The notes: generated by a model not told the origin, from the letters alone. 64,000 nt of DNA from Marisa cornuarietis (GCA_004794655.1 SMMW01000585.1:4847501-4911500); one strand, 5' to 3'; shown: positions 10,331-21,839, counted from the first letter of the stretch. Translations and numbers: made by a program.

Positions 10331-12643
10331 AAGCTGTGTTGTTTAATAATAAGAACAACAATAATAACAATAATGTGAACTTATAACACGCAGCATCACG
10401 ACCAAGATACATCGCATTCTCTGCGCAGACCAATAGTGATAAATGTAAGATATCAGACAGTGAACGGTGAGATACGTATACACTGAACAACATAAAGATT
10501 AAGTACAAGAGCGGAACGTAAAGCAATGTATGAAGGTATGAAGGGATATAGGTACTGTAAACACTGTAAGATGGAGTCATTCCATGACAGACAGTATTTC
10601 AAGGTAGTTAAGAATAGTTATTTCAAGATATCAAGAAGCGCAGGACATCAAGAAGTGAAAGTGGGGCTGGATCGGTCACACCCTGCGAAAGCCGGCCGAA
10701 AATCTAACACGACAAGCTCTGGACTGGAACCCACAGGGGAGGTGCAGGGTTGGGAGACCCAGACAGACGTGGAGAAGATCGGTCCACGGCGAGGCGTAGG
10801 CAGCTGGGATGACATGGACCCAACTGGGGAGGGAGACACAGAACCGGGTCCGCTGGCGTGGTGTAACTGCGGCCCTATGCTCCACTGGGGGGGGGCGAAA
10901 AGGAATAATAATAAGAAGAAGAGTTATTCAGGGATTCAGGAATAGTACTTTGTGAACAGATATGCTTTCAGAAAACGTTTGTATGTAGCCTTGGAGTCAG
11001 AGTGACGATTGTGATGTGGAAGAGAGTTCCACGCCGAGCAGCACAGAGGGAGAACCTCCGTTGTCCGTATGTGACTGTCTTTGTGGGAGGGAGGATAGAA
11101 TGCGGAATCTGATGAGGAGCAAAGGTTTCGGGCAGTGGTGTAGACAGACAAGATTTCAGTAACGTAGGTGGGGAGCAGCCTTTAAAGAATCCATAGTACA
11201 GAGCTAAGAACTTGTGGTCTAATCTAGCTTTAACTGGTAGCCAATGAAGAGAGTGAAGAAGTGGTGTAACATGTTCAGATTTGGAAATCCGGGAAACGAG
11301 ACGAGCAGCCGAGTTGTGGACTTTCTGAAGCTTATCAATGAGGTACTGTGGACAGCCAGTAAAGAAGAGAGTTGCAGTAGTTTAGTTTAGACAGAACAAA
11401 TGAGCAGATGAGAATTTTGGTGGTTGAAATGGACACTTGGACAGAGTATGGTGAATGGAGGTGATCTTCTGCTATTATTGTGTAGAACGACAGATGTGAG
11501 AAACATGCTTATCAAGAGACTTGTCAGCAGACATTATGTAACCTAAGTTGCGTGTTGAAGTAACAAAAGGAACATCGGCATTGCCTACACAAACAGAGAC
11601 AGGTAGTGAAGGATAAATTCTGGTACTCCTCTTTGAAAAAATAAAAGCTTCTGTTTATTTGTCATTTAGTTTTAACTTGTTGTGGGTCATCCATAGTCTA
11701 ATATCAGCAATACAATCTTCGATGCTCGGTAGCAATGTGTACCTGAGAAGGAGAACAGCTAGTATACAGCTGAGTGTCAGCAGCAAAGGATTGATCAGAC
11801 ATAGAGTGAGATTGACTTAGAGTAGTAAGTGCCTTCGTGTACATGATATAGAGGATTGGACCAAGTACAGAACCTTGGGGGACTCCTGAGCGAATAGAGA
11901 CTGGTGGTGACATGCAGCCATCCACTATAACTGACTGAGTCCTTTCTGAGAGACATGACTGAAACCAGCTGAGTGGGAGCCTGAGATGCCATAGAGAGTA
12001 CTGAGTCTATGAATGAGAGTAGTGTGATCTATATTATCAAAGGCAGCAGACAGGTCTAACATGGTGAGAAATGAGATGTCACCTCTATCTAGAGCAGACA
12101 AAATGTCGTTTGTCACCTTAAGCAGGGCAGTCTCAGTGTTGTGAAAAGGGTGATAAGCAGACTGTGAAGGAGAAATCAAATATTCAGATAGGATAAAAGT
12201 TGCTCGAGAACTACTTTCTCAAGGACTTTGGAAAGAAATGAGAAGTTTGAGACTGGGCGGTAGTTGTTTAGCACGTTGATATCAAGGGGAGGGTTTTTTA
12301 ACAGATTGTTTTGACGTAGATGGGAAGATGCCAGAAGACAAGATATCATTTATTATCTCTGTGAGGGCAGGGAGTAGGACGTCGAGACAGTCTACCAGTA
12401 GTGGGGATGGATCTGGGTCCAGTGGACAAGTCGTGGGTTTTGACTGGAGTATAATGGTCCTAAGCTCACTTTCCGAGATTGACTGAAAGTAAGCAAAGGA
12501 GCACTTTGATTTTGTAAAATCGTCAAGTTGGTTAGAAGAGCTATTTGCGGTACCCTCGAGACCTTTTGTGAGACCAGTTCAGTGACTTCAACCACATGAG
12601 TACTGGCTACTAGCCAGTTCCCTGCAAGGCTAACAGTAGACAA
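10330..12643 (-). pseudogene. Degenerate L2/CR1-like LINE (RT and C-terminal region)
   Basis: Decayed reverse transcriptase of a non-LTR retrotransposon, read right to left. In order: an N-terminal RT segment with LNNYRPVSNFSFLSKVLEK (about 12290-12190), SAYHPFHNTETALLKV and MLDLSAAFDNIDHTTL (about 12155-12020), SGVPQGSVLGPILYIMYT (about 11890-11835), a decayed catalytic box FAADTQLY where the family has the YADDT/FADDT type, and a C-terminal domain with HSLHWLPVKARLDHK (about 11245) and CCSAWNSLPHHNRH ending at a stop near 10937. Frameshifts separate the pieces and one aspartate of the catalytic pair reads as alanine, so it is inactive. The 3' UTR resumes beyond the nested insertion and ends in an (ATT)-rich tail at about 10340-10375. 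Clade assignment to L2/CR1 rests on motif recognition only. Confidence 0.88.
10659..10922 (+). pseudogene. RTE-like LINE 3' end nested in the L2/CR1-like LINE
   Basis: In one plus frame the sequence reads KWGWIGHTLRKPAENLTRQA, LDWNPQGRCRVGRPRQTWRR, an in-frame stop, then AAGMTWTQLGRETQNRVRWR and GVTAALCSTGG. This is the characteristic C-terminal tail of an RTE-type LINE polyprotein (RKWxWIGHTLRK, GRPRxTWRR, W..QL...QNR..WR motifs). It ends in a short (AAT)(AAG) tail at 10903-10922. It is heavily 5'-truncated, carries a premature stop and has a G10 run. It sits tail-to-tail inside the 3' UTR of the minus-strand LINE. AGTTATT occurs on both flanks (about 10615 and 10921), a possible eroded target duplication. 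Confidence 0.85.
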
Positions 12644-12697
12644 GTGTTCAGTCTCAGCAAGCTTCAGACACGATTTTGTCTACCGTTAGCCTTGCAG
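12622..12697. repeat. Inverted repeat at the LINE 5' edge
   Basis: CTGCAAGGCTAACAGTAGAC (12622-12641) is the reverse complement of the segment ending at 12697, with one mismatch over 22 bp and a 32-nt spacer. It lies where recognisable LINE sequence stops. Confidence 0.85.
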
Positions 12698-13009
12698 TTC
12701 AGAGTGCTACCGCATTCCTAGCAAGCCAGAATTACATGTCAATCTGTTTCTAACAACTGACTTTAAAAAAGAAGACTACCGCTGGTTAACTCTCCATGTA
12801 CCCGGTGTATTGTGGCAATAGCGGGGTATTTGCAGAATTATATAGCAGTTAATTTAACTAACATGAAAGAGAAATTAATGTCTAGTAATCAGCAATGACC
12901 AAAGCAGTGAAGAAAATCTCAAAGCAGTGTATGATGAGGTTTTGCTAGTGTGGGAACATCATGTTGATTAACTAATTATTAATTGATTACCGTCCAGTTA
13001 ACTCAAAAT

Positions 13010-13199
13010 CACATTTTTGTTAATTGGTGTTTTACACCGAGCCAGCAACTAAGGCTATATCACGGCAAGGCAGCCAGCCCTGTAAACAGATGCCACATGC
13101 AGAGAAAGAACAGCCTGCCCGAGACGAGAACTGAACCCAGGACAGCCAACCTTCACTGTATTGGTGACAGGCGCTAACCGTTGCGCCACCGGACCGCCT
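13010..13199 (-). mobile_element. tRNA-derived SINE
   Basis: Read on the minus strand from 13199, it starts GGTCCGGTGGCGCAACGGTT, an RNA polymerase III A box (TGGCGCAACGG). About 40 nt on is a B box, GGTTCAGTTCTC. The body continues with CTGCATGTGGCATCTGTTTA and a tail region GCTCGGTGTAAAACA. The same body occurs in the element near 27.3 kb. The tRNA-like head is degenerate and is not a functional tRNA. Confidence 0.8.
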
Positions 13200-13335
13200 C
13201 AAAATCAAAATCATACTAAAGACACAAGAGGCAGAGTAGTTTGAAAGGCGAATGAATAAATAAATGAATGTTTACCACGTGAGTACTTAGGCAGTTGTGA
13301 CAAGTACTTTTTAAGGACTGGACCTCATGAGTAGA

Positions 13336-13464
13336 TCATTTTCGTTTCCAACCTACTGCACTTGCGGCAAATAAAGGTGGGTAAGGGGCCGGACAAGCAA
13401 GAAGCATTTCACGCATGTTTTCCGATAACCCGTGACTAGTTAAAGATTCCAGAATAAGACCCAG
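13336..13464 (-). CDS. Candidate coding exon
   Basis: A good acceptor (ACTTTTGTGTCACAG, AG ending near 13465) opens a frame encoding ALGLILESLTSHGLSENMRE and LLACPAPYPPLFAASA. It can end at a GTAGGT donor or run to a TGA at 13336. Phase 0 in and, at the donor, phase 0 out. No family recognised. It is short, so chance is a serious alternative. Confidence 0.2.
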   Translation of the reverse strand: MGLILESLTSHGLSENMREMLLACPAPYPPLFAASAVGWKRK

Positions 13465-13519
13465 TGCCTGTGACACAAAAGTAGGTATTCTATTGTCAAT
13501 CGTCACGCAGCCATGCAAC

Positions 13520-14780
13520 GACAGAGCAGGACTTGATTTGGCCTTGCTGAGCCTGGCTAGCTTTTTGACTCTTTCCCTGTCATAATGCTCCAGTTCTCTA
13601 AAGAGTTTGTGTGTTAACGTTTTCGCAGCCGCGGGTAACCGAAAACTATATGCCGAAATTTTATACGAGGACTTTTATGGAAATCACGGGCCAAGGCGTC
13701 GAGTGAGAAAAGATTTATTCAAGTGACTACAAGTGGCGCCTGCCGCTGTGATTATGTCTCCTACATTGACGTCACGCAAGGCATGCTGGGACTGTCTAAG
13801 CTTGAGGGCATCCGAGGTCAGCGATCACATTCTCAAAATATTGAGCATTCCAGATAAATAAGATACAGACATCAGAACAGTGCTAAAAGACATTATTTTA
13901 ACTACTTTAACAGTGCCTAAAGCAACAATTTGCTGATAAAAATGCCATTATTTATACCAGCATGTGATAATGACGAGTTGATGTAAGTGCATCTGAATGT
14001 AAACATACCCCATCATTGGTTTTTTTTTCATAACTTTTCCTGTTTTTAACATTTATAAAAACAAGTTGTAAAGCGTTTTTTCAGTGAGATATTGTATCAG
14101 AAGTGGAGGCCAGTGTGTTACCAACAATGTATCCATAGCTGTTGGCATTATCATTGTCATGCTAGAGGTTGATTACATTGTTACTGCCCCCCGCTGCTAC
14201 CCTAAAAATCATATAAAAGTAGACGAGGCACCCGGCAACACCCAGCCAGTGTTGCGCTGGCAGATCTAGCGCATCTTTCACGCTCCACTGAGCGCCGTTC
14301 ATGCTCACCCACCGTGAAATAAGCTGGATCCAGACACTGCTGTGCCTGCATTTTCCTTTTTGGGAGATTTGCCGCGCAACTTGGCCGCACTACCAAGTCA
14401 AATTATAACCTCTAGCAAGCTGAAATTGTCGTAACCGCGAGTAATTCAATGGAGGTAGTTAGACAGCAATGCGGGGTGCTTATAAACGCCCTAATACCCG
14501 AGTCCTCCCTCATTGTAGGCTGATCTAGTCGGAACGAGAAAATGAACAAAAGTAAGATGTTTTCGACCATCTGAACGAACCCCTCAAGTAGTCTTCCCTC
14601 TAGCGTGAATAAAAGCGATACTTGAAAGATGTTCTCCTTTCTTGTCATTTTTTTCTACATTCCCTTCTTTCTTATGTAGAGAATGTAGTGATACCTACGA
14701 TCCCACAAACTAAGATGAACCAAGGTCAATTCCTAAACGGGAAGAAATCTCTTGCTACAAGTCCTTATACGGTAGTCATT
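13520..14780. other. Stretch with no supported gene
   Basis: Nothing firm. A perfect TGACGTCA lies at 13767. A minus-strand frame at 14648-14412 follows an acceptor-like TTCACGCTAG but has no consistent partner. Confidence 0.35.
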
Positions 14781-14786
14781 ACTCAC

Positions 14787-15598
14787 TGATAAATCATATG
14801 AGTATAACGAAATGATTTTTCCATTTTTTCGTAATTATCTTCCTCTGATTTAAAAAGAATTACACAAATAACTAGCAACATATGCGATAATGATGAAGTA
14901 TTTTGTTGATGATTGCAATTATTTTTGATGTTAATTGTGTATTCTTGTGATGATAATGATGCATTCTTATAAAACCCAGGTCTTGATACATAACAATGCT
15001 TAAAGTGCATAGAAGAAACTGCATTTATAACAAAAAAACTGGATAACAAACCTAAAAGTTACAAATTAGATGTACTAAACTTTATTGTAAATAAAATATT
15101 GGAAGTACGACGAATATAAACTCACTTAGTAAGTAATATTACATGAATGCACCTTCATTTTCTTTCGTGAAGTCCTATGGGGAAAATCTTCAGACAGCAC
15201 CACAGAAGAGAATATGCAGGTCATGCAAAGTACAAGTAGCCTTAAAGAAAGAGTATACTTACAAACACTACATTTTCTTTGATTCTAAAGAGGCTTGACA
15301 GGTAATCTCCATGAAGATTAGAGTTTCAGTATTGCTTTCAATGGCAATTCCTTTTGAACAAAAAATAAGAAGGTGGAAAACATCTTTGAAACAATAACCT
15401 TCAAGACACCTTCAGCTCTTTGTTGTTTTTTTTTGGGTGGGGGATACGCTGCACTTTTACCAGTTCTGCTGCTTTTTCATTTTGATCGGAATAAGTCCAC
15501 ATAGTCATTATGTCCAGAGTGTTTTCGAACCTCCTGTGGTAGATTTCTCTAGACTCTTCCTGCTTTATAGATAAACGTTCTCGTCTCAAGGCTGCCAT
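14787..15598 (-). CDS. Candidate 5' end of a spliced gene (three exons)
   Basis: Exon 1 starts at an ATG at 15598 in a favourable context (AACATGG). It encodes MAALRRERLSIKQEESREIY and continues through RRFENTLDIMTMWTYSDQNE. It can end at 15461 (CTG|GTAAAA) or 15410 (AAG|GTGTCT), both in phase 0. Exon 2 is 15174-15153 (acceptor TTTTCCCCATAG, donor GAAG|GTGCAT, phase 0 to 1, DFTKENE). Exon 3 is 14844-14787 (acceptor TTTTTAAATCAG, donor TCA|GTGAGT, phase 1 to 2, EEDNYEKMEKSFRYTHMIY). All junctions are in phase and the product is charged and helix-prone. No family is recognised and no later exon is assigned. The exon 2 donor is weak. Confidence 0.3.
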
Positions 15599-15789
15599 GT
15601 TTGTTCACACAGTGAGTTCGCCGGATAGCAGTGTTATAATGTTTCTGGTGGCCTTTCTCTTACGATGTGGAGAAATTGAATCAAACCCTAGTCCTACAAA
15701 ACTACAAAGAATTTGGTTTCCTTAGGCACAGGCACAACCTACCGGAGCTGAAGAAAACGTAGCATCAGAACAACCGTCTACTGCAGGTG

Positions 15790-17313
15790 TGTTAAAAATG
15801 AGGAGCTCGACAGACTTAAAAATGAATGTGATGGACAAGAATGTTGACAATATGAACTAAAAATGAATGTGATGGACAAGAATGTTGACAATATGAACAC
15901 CAAAACGCACGAACAATGAAGTACAATCGAGATAAAGGAAAACACAGTGCGGGAAGAGAAGACTTGTAGACTTGAACAAATGCTTCATGGTGAAGGGAGA
16001 AACAGGTTTTAGAATTTGATTTTTACATCTCCTTTGCAAAAGAAAGAGCAGAAAAATGGGCGTATTGTGAAAATGCTATTTAATCTGTGCTTAAAGATTA
16101 TTAAGGCACCTTGCATTATTACGGAGCTTCTCGTGATTAAGGGATAAATGAAAGATAAAATAAAAAGATATTTGTAGGACTTAACTACCTGAAAGACAGT
16201 TCACCGTTAATATTAATTTTTGAGGACTTTACTCCCAGGGTAAGAGATATAACACGTGAACCTCGTATACTCCTAAAACAAGCTGTGAATGCTAGAAAAA
16301 AGGCATTTCTTCGTTTCGATAGACTTGTCATCGATGGCAAAGTGTCTGTTGCTTCAACAAATGGCCTAAAAGAATAAATAGCACTAGATTTCTCCGTCGA
16401 GCCAAGGTCCCTTTCGCCTATCGTGAGACGTGCGGCGATGGCTGAAAGCCTCGAGCTGTCGACTTCCAACAACATCCCATCAAAAGAATCCACCACCACA
16501 CCTGCAGTGTCCTGTACCGGAAGCTGTCTTCAGGTCAGAATCGCTGATTCAGACATCCTTGAGGATACGCCAGCGTCAACCTTCACTGCCTCTGGCTCCA
16601 CCACTCTTCATAACACACTCCTAAAACAAACTTAAAACTGCTGCTGCTGTCACTGCTGGTGCTCTGGCACCAATAGGAGACAGCAGCGGCACCAGCACTG
16701 GAAGCGTTGGAATGTTGGAATGGAGGGGGGGGGGTACCTACGAAGAAAACCGGTCGGAGATTTACTATAGTAGACAGGGGTGAATATTGCAGCAGGACAG
16801 GGTACAGGAAAACAGTGTATCCTAGGTGACAAGAAACAGGATAAACGTGACCGTTAGGCAAAATGCTTGACTTTTTTAAATTATGACGTTGAAGGCTTGT
16901 TTGGAAAATTATATGAACATTCGTTTGTAAACTATATTAAATCGTTTGACTTCGTGTGCCTGTCAGCGACATTCATTTAGACAGAACCGATGTTAAGGTG
17001 GGGCTCTAGTTCTGGTAAAAGAATGTTTTGTCCAGTTTGTCACCGAAATTGGATCTGACAGCAACAAGACAGTTGTGTTAAAATGGAGAGGAAATTCATG
17101 AATTGTGACAAAGGCATTCTGCTGATACCGGGTTATGTGGCGCCAGGAGTTGCTGCTTTGTGTAACTTGACAGACCCTACGGATGGCATTCTTCCGCTAG
17201 ATGAAAAACTGTTACAGCTTTTAATCAAAACTAAAGAACAAATAATTTTATGTGGAGACTTGAATTCTAGGACAAATGCAGAAAGGGCGAATTTGGAAGA
17301 TATGACAAGCTAA
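15790..17313 (+). pseudogene. 5' half of a degenerate LINE: ORF1 and endonuclease
   Basis: Plus-strand remnants appear in LINE order. First is a coiled-coil-like ORF1 segment (NEELDRLKNECDGQE, about 15800-15960). Then an ORF1 RNA-binding-type stretch (EDFTPRVRDITREPRILLKQ followed by ARKKAFLRFDRLVIDGKV, about 16220-16340). Then an APE-type endonuclease: YIKSFDFVCLSATF (about 16930), GALVLVKECFVQFVTEIG (about 17010) and LLIPGYVAPGVAALC through IILCGDLNSRTNAE (17110-17290). Several stops and frameshifts interrupt it and no reverse transcriptase follows 17313. A 41-bp duplication at 15817-15898 lies inside ORF1. It may be the same family as the 3' fragment at 51.7 kb; that is inference. Confidence 0.8.
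15817..15898. repeat. Perfect 41-bp tandem duplication inside LINE ORF1
   Basis: The unit TAAAAATGAATGTGATGGAC... at 15817 repeats at 15858 with no visible mismatch over 41 bp. Because 41 is not a multiple of three it adds a frameshift to the already decayed ORF1. Confidence 0.93.
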
Positions 17314-18290
17314 TATCCTTTTGCTAATAAGAAAAAAAATTTAAACAATACTAAGGGACAAGAAATTGCTTGTGCATGATTGTGCATTAATTTACATTAC
17401 TGTGGACATAAAAAATACATAAAAAGGAATAGATATATTAATATGCCTCATGTAGTATGTGCTTATATTCTTAAAAGACGAAACAATGTACCTGCAGTTA
17501 GAATATACATGCCTGATGATTTCACTCTGGCTGTTGGTGCCCGGTGGTCATAGATGTATTGGTAGAGTCGATTAGTTTTGTATATTCTTCTTTGCTTTAT
17601 TAATATTATGCTTAAATCTCTCCCCATGTCATAATGGCAAATCAATTATATTAAAGGTGGAAAATTAATCCACTTAGTGAACTAACTCTGAAGCTAGTTC
17701 TTCCTTCTGTGCTTTTTATTGTTGTTTGCTCTCCTTCTGTGGGGGTATTACCCTGGAATAAACATTCAATCACTCTCTTGCTCTTACCTGTGTGTGCGCG
17801 CTCGTGCACGCTCTTAACACGAACAGCAGTACACTTATTACCTATATAGCCACCCGTCCATTTTCCGAACTTTCATCTGGATACCAGCATTACTCCGCAC
17901 TCGTCAAGGAAAAAAGTGATGCATAGATCTTTGACATGAAGTCTGCAAAGTGTGCCGAGAAAAGTCGCCCATGTACTTTGTTCGATTTATGGTATCATCG
18001 TCTGTCATATTTTGCAAATGATATATATCCTTCCCTTGCCCTCTCATGCGAACTGGACCGCTAAAATGCCAGAAAACTGAATGATATACCTGAGAGGAAT
18101 ATATCACAAGTAAATATAGTTATTACCACTGATATTTTAACAAAGGTCCTAACCTGCGTTGTAGATCTGTTCTGCTTTCAAAGTTACTGTTGGCGAAATG
18201 TTCTTATTCATAAAATGTTTCACGGCTTCCGAAATGTAGGTCCGGTTCCTGCAGCAATAATTATGTACTTTGTTTGACTTCTTGAAAGAA

Positions 18291-18368
18291 CAGAGGTGGT
18301 TAGACCTGAACACCTCAGAAATAACGGAAGACTTTCATTTCTGAGGTGTTCAGGTTTACCCACCTCTG
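18291..18368. ncRNA. Strong hairpin, miRNA-precursor-like or foldback element
   Basis: Arms 18291-18322 and 18337-18368 pair over 32 positions with one mismatch and one G-U wobble, around a 14-nt loop. The 3' arm contains CTGAGGTGTTCAGGTTTACC. Length, loop and stem suit a pre-miRNA or a tiny foldback transposon. I do not recognise a known miRNA. It sits between candidate minus-strand exons, so it would be intronic if those are real. Confidence 0.5.
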
Positions 18369-18690
18369 GTAGTAAGGGTTATAACAAAGCAATCCGGGAG
18401 ACATCGTTAACTATTTGTGCGATACGTGCAAGGATAAACTTTATCTTTTGGTTTGTTTAAAAATATAGACTGCACCGCTGCACAGCACTGATGTCATTTG
18501 CTTAAACTACAGTATTCAAACGGCCTTCTCAGAACAAAACTCTAGCCAAAAATGAGGAAAAGAATGAACCCAGAATTTTCAATGATGTTATTGCCATAGC
18601 TTTATAATAAAAGAGTTCTCATATGTAGAATTTTAATGAGCAATCGTCAAGTGATGAGAACTCTCTACATTCTCGCAGGTCCGCTAATTA

Positions 18691-18897
18691 TACAGACGTG
18701 ATACCCAAATGAGCTGATGAGGCTAAGCGAGAGAACTGAGCCATGCGACTGTACAGACTGAGAAAGGCGATGTTGTCGGGGTGGGGGGGGGGGTCTTGCT
18801 GGTTCCCGAGCTTGTGGTTCAAAGTTTGTATTTTCAGGCGATTGTCATGTCGCATGGACTGCAGAAGCGCTTCGTAAACCTTGTTAAACGAACTCAT
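18691..18897 (-). CDS. Candidate first coding exon with optimal Kozak context
   Basis: The minus-strand ATG at 18897 is preceded by GCCACC, a full Kozak match. It opens a 69-codon frame starting MSSFNKVYEALLQSMRHDNR and continuing KIQTLNHKLGNQQ, then a proline stretch from a C12-type run, to a stop at 18688. A possible donor is TTTGG|GTATCA near 18706. A downstream minus-strand frame beginning after TATTCCTCTCAG near 18090 (HLQNMTDDDTINRTKYMGDF) might be a further exon. The family is unknown. No strong donor confirms it. Confidence 0.28.
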
Positions 18898-18969
18898 GGT
18901 GGCGGGTTAATGTTTGCTGTGTTTTGCTGGGTGGAGGTGTGTATGAGTTTGATTCTGTGCTGACACCAC

Positions 18970-21700
18970 AGACAAGACAGAGTTGCTAAGAGGCTGTTGC
19001 TAAGCTATAGTCACCAGCACTTAAGTCTTCTCGCTAAGCTTCGTCTATGTGACAACGTACACAGTGACTAGGACCTGTCTTCTTTACAGCTGTAAAACTG
19101 GTCTTGAGAATGTTTATATTTAACTTAGTATGGATAGCTATTTGCATCACATTCTACTTTTAAGTTTTTTTTTCTTTGTTGTGGAAAGTTTCATAACTTT
19201 AAAATGTGTGGACAATTTATCCTATTTTCAATCCAATTTCCACGTTAAGTTTTAGCCCAGGCAAATAAGTGTATACCTATAAACTTTTTTTTCGGAAAGT
19301 GTTGATGAGAACGATGCGCCGATAGCTGGTATTTTTTACCTTTATGTTTACCATCCGAGCGTTTTCTGCTTTCAGCAAGCGTAATGGGCAGGAAGTCATT
19401 TTTATTCGTAGTAAATGTGATAAGCTGACAGGAATGAAAGTAAAAGTAAAAGGTCGTCCACTAACCTTTTTTCAGATCGTTGGGGATTGAGGTGTTAGAG
19501 ACCTCACTTTTCTCGGGGGCAGCTTTTACGTGAGAGCGGTGCTCATCTCCTCTCCCTCACTTCCGTACCTTCACCATTCCTCTATGAAGTCAGGAACCCA
19601 TTCCCCACAACTGGCTAGACTGGGAGGTGGGGGAAGTTTGTTTAACTTCACGGGTATCGAACAGGTCTGCCTCTAAGTTCGGAAACCAGGAATGAAGACA
19701 TGAGGGGAAAAAAAGATTAAATGTTGACATGACAGATGGAAGGATAGTAAGACATAACGCACAACAAACACAAACATATAACAACTTGTTATTATATTTT
19801 GCAACGGAAATGGGAACCCGCAATTGCCACAGGTATTTGCCCCTTTGTGCACGTTGCATTCTACTCACATGTCCTGTTATCGTACTGAGACATGCGCATA
19901 TACTATGCACCCAAGGTAATTGGCTTTCAGAAGAGATCTTAAAAAAGCAGTGTGCATGACGGGAGAGGAAGTGTGGGTCACGTGCAATCAGCTGGCGCCG
20001 TCGACACGTGTGACAAGAGAGTGAATAATCGCGACATCAGAATGCGGCAGCCTGGCTCTCCCTTCACCTGTGTCTGCTAGTGATTCTTGCGCAACATTTC
20101 CTTCCCTAATCCCCCTGAATCTCACTCTCATCTAGTGCTTGCTAATAATTATTAGCAATATCAAGACAGATGAACCTCAGCTTGTCATCCACAGGCAACG
20201 TAATACTTGATTTCTGCTTCTCATGTTGTCAGGCACATCATGGGCAAAACCCTTGAGCTAGGCAGTACCTAGAGTCCAGTACAGGTCGAGCAGGCAGGAG
20301 CTACGCCCTCTCATAGAAGAAACATAAATTTGACGAAGATCGCATGACAGGTTCCTTGACATGATGAGTAAGTCATCACCTGAGGTGGGTTAACGAGAAA
20401 ACGAGGTTGAAATGAATGTTCTACAGACGGACGCAAGAGCTGTGCAATAATGTTCAGACATGCGCAAACCTAACTGACCGATCACCTGATTCATCTCCTT
20501 GATACTAAGTGTTAAGAATATTTTACTCAAGCTGAGTGTTGCTGGGAGAAAGCCACTCTCTCGAGGAACGACAGAAGGTCGGTCAACGTTTCTACTGGTT
20601 AAGTTACTGTGAAACTGGCTAGCTGTAAATAACAAAATCTTATAATCATCAAAGCCTTCTGTTAAAAGGAGTATACAAATTATGAATAGTTAAGTAAGAA
20701 AATTATTGGCTGAAATCGAATACACGCTCAGCAAAATCTCCGTCTTAAAAGTATCTTCAACGACTTTCTCTCTCTTTCTCCATCCTTCCCACCCACTCCC
20801 ACCGCTTCATCCATCCCCCCTAAAAAAAATATAAAAAAAACCTTCGCTCGCGTAATTCCTATTTCATCAATCACCTTGTTTTTCCTAGACAAGAACTTGA
20901 TTTTTGTACTTTTCTGCAACAGCTGTAAAGCAAAACACCATTGTCTTTCCCGCAAGCGTCCTCCATGAACGCATGTGACCATGTGCGCGTGTTTTCTTAG
21001 AAAACAGTAACGTGTCAGTTCCTCATAAATAAAGACCATCCTGTCGGGACACTTACAAAACTTACACGCAAGTACATTAACAGAACTCATTTACGCGCTC
21101 CACTTCCTTCTGAACAACTAACTCACACTGTACGCAGTGAAAACATAGCGAATATAAAGTTCTGAGGGTTAAATAAATCTTGATTGATGTGTTTGCAAAG
21201 AATCAATGCAGTCCTGCGTTCCGTTTTGATTGTGCTGTCCCAAACTGAATTTTGTCATCCGTGAGAGAGTATTTTGTCAGGATTTATGTCAGATGTTCAA
21301 GTGTCAGGTTAAAAACTGATCTCGACCGCAGGTTTCCTAATTCAAGGCGACACCAGGATAAGGAACAGTCCCGTTGTCACCTGATCCTTACAGGCACCCT
21401 AAGGTGTTGTGTTCAGGCGGCTCCACCGCCGACACACGTGATCACAGTTGTCGGGTACAGAAGCCAGGTATGAGAGAGACAGGGACCGAACTAAGTTTTG
21501 CCGAAAATAGTGACGTTAAACAAAATATTGCAACAACAGCGACATTCAGGAAATGGTCGAACGGTGAGAGGGCAGAGACAAGCAGCAGGTGCATGATTAT
21601 TGACCATCGAACTCACGTGACTGTGACGTCATCTACAAGCTTAAGTCCACGTCTTAAGACAAAAGAAGATATAAACATTTAAAAAGGAATTTGATAATCT
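18970..21700. other. Stretch with no supported gene
   Basis: It holds a 20-nt perfect palindrome TTGCTAATAATTATTAGCAA at 20139-20158 and a 120-codon minus-strand ORF at 21090-20728 (MSSVNVLACKFCKCPDRMVF...). That ORF contains internal donor-like and acceptor-like sites and a low-complexity tail, so I do not call it. A TGACGTCA lies at 21624. Confidence 0.4.
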
Positions 21701-21710
21701 CTTCGTCTTT

Positions 21711-21835
21711 ATGCTGTGTGCGTGTGTGGGTGGGTGGGAGGGTGGGTGCGTGCGTGCGTGAGCGCGCGTTTGTGTGTGAGAGTGAGAATGAGTGAGCGTG
21801 TGTGAATGTGTGCGGACGTGTGCGCATAAGTGCGA
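21711..21835 (+). repeat. GT/GTGG-rich tract with G-quadruplex motif
   Basis: Mixed TG, TGCG and TGGG repeats. Positions 21728-21746 read GGGTGGGTGGGAGGGTGGG, five G3 runs with single-base loops, the pattern that folds most stably as a parallel G-quadruplex. Confidence 0.9.
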
Positions 21836-21839
21836 ATTT

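Noticed and set aside
10526..10945. 139-codon plus ORF
   Set aside because: It crosses the RTE-like LINE end in the wrong frame. The real remnant is in the adjacent frame.
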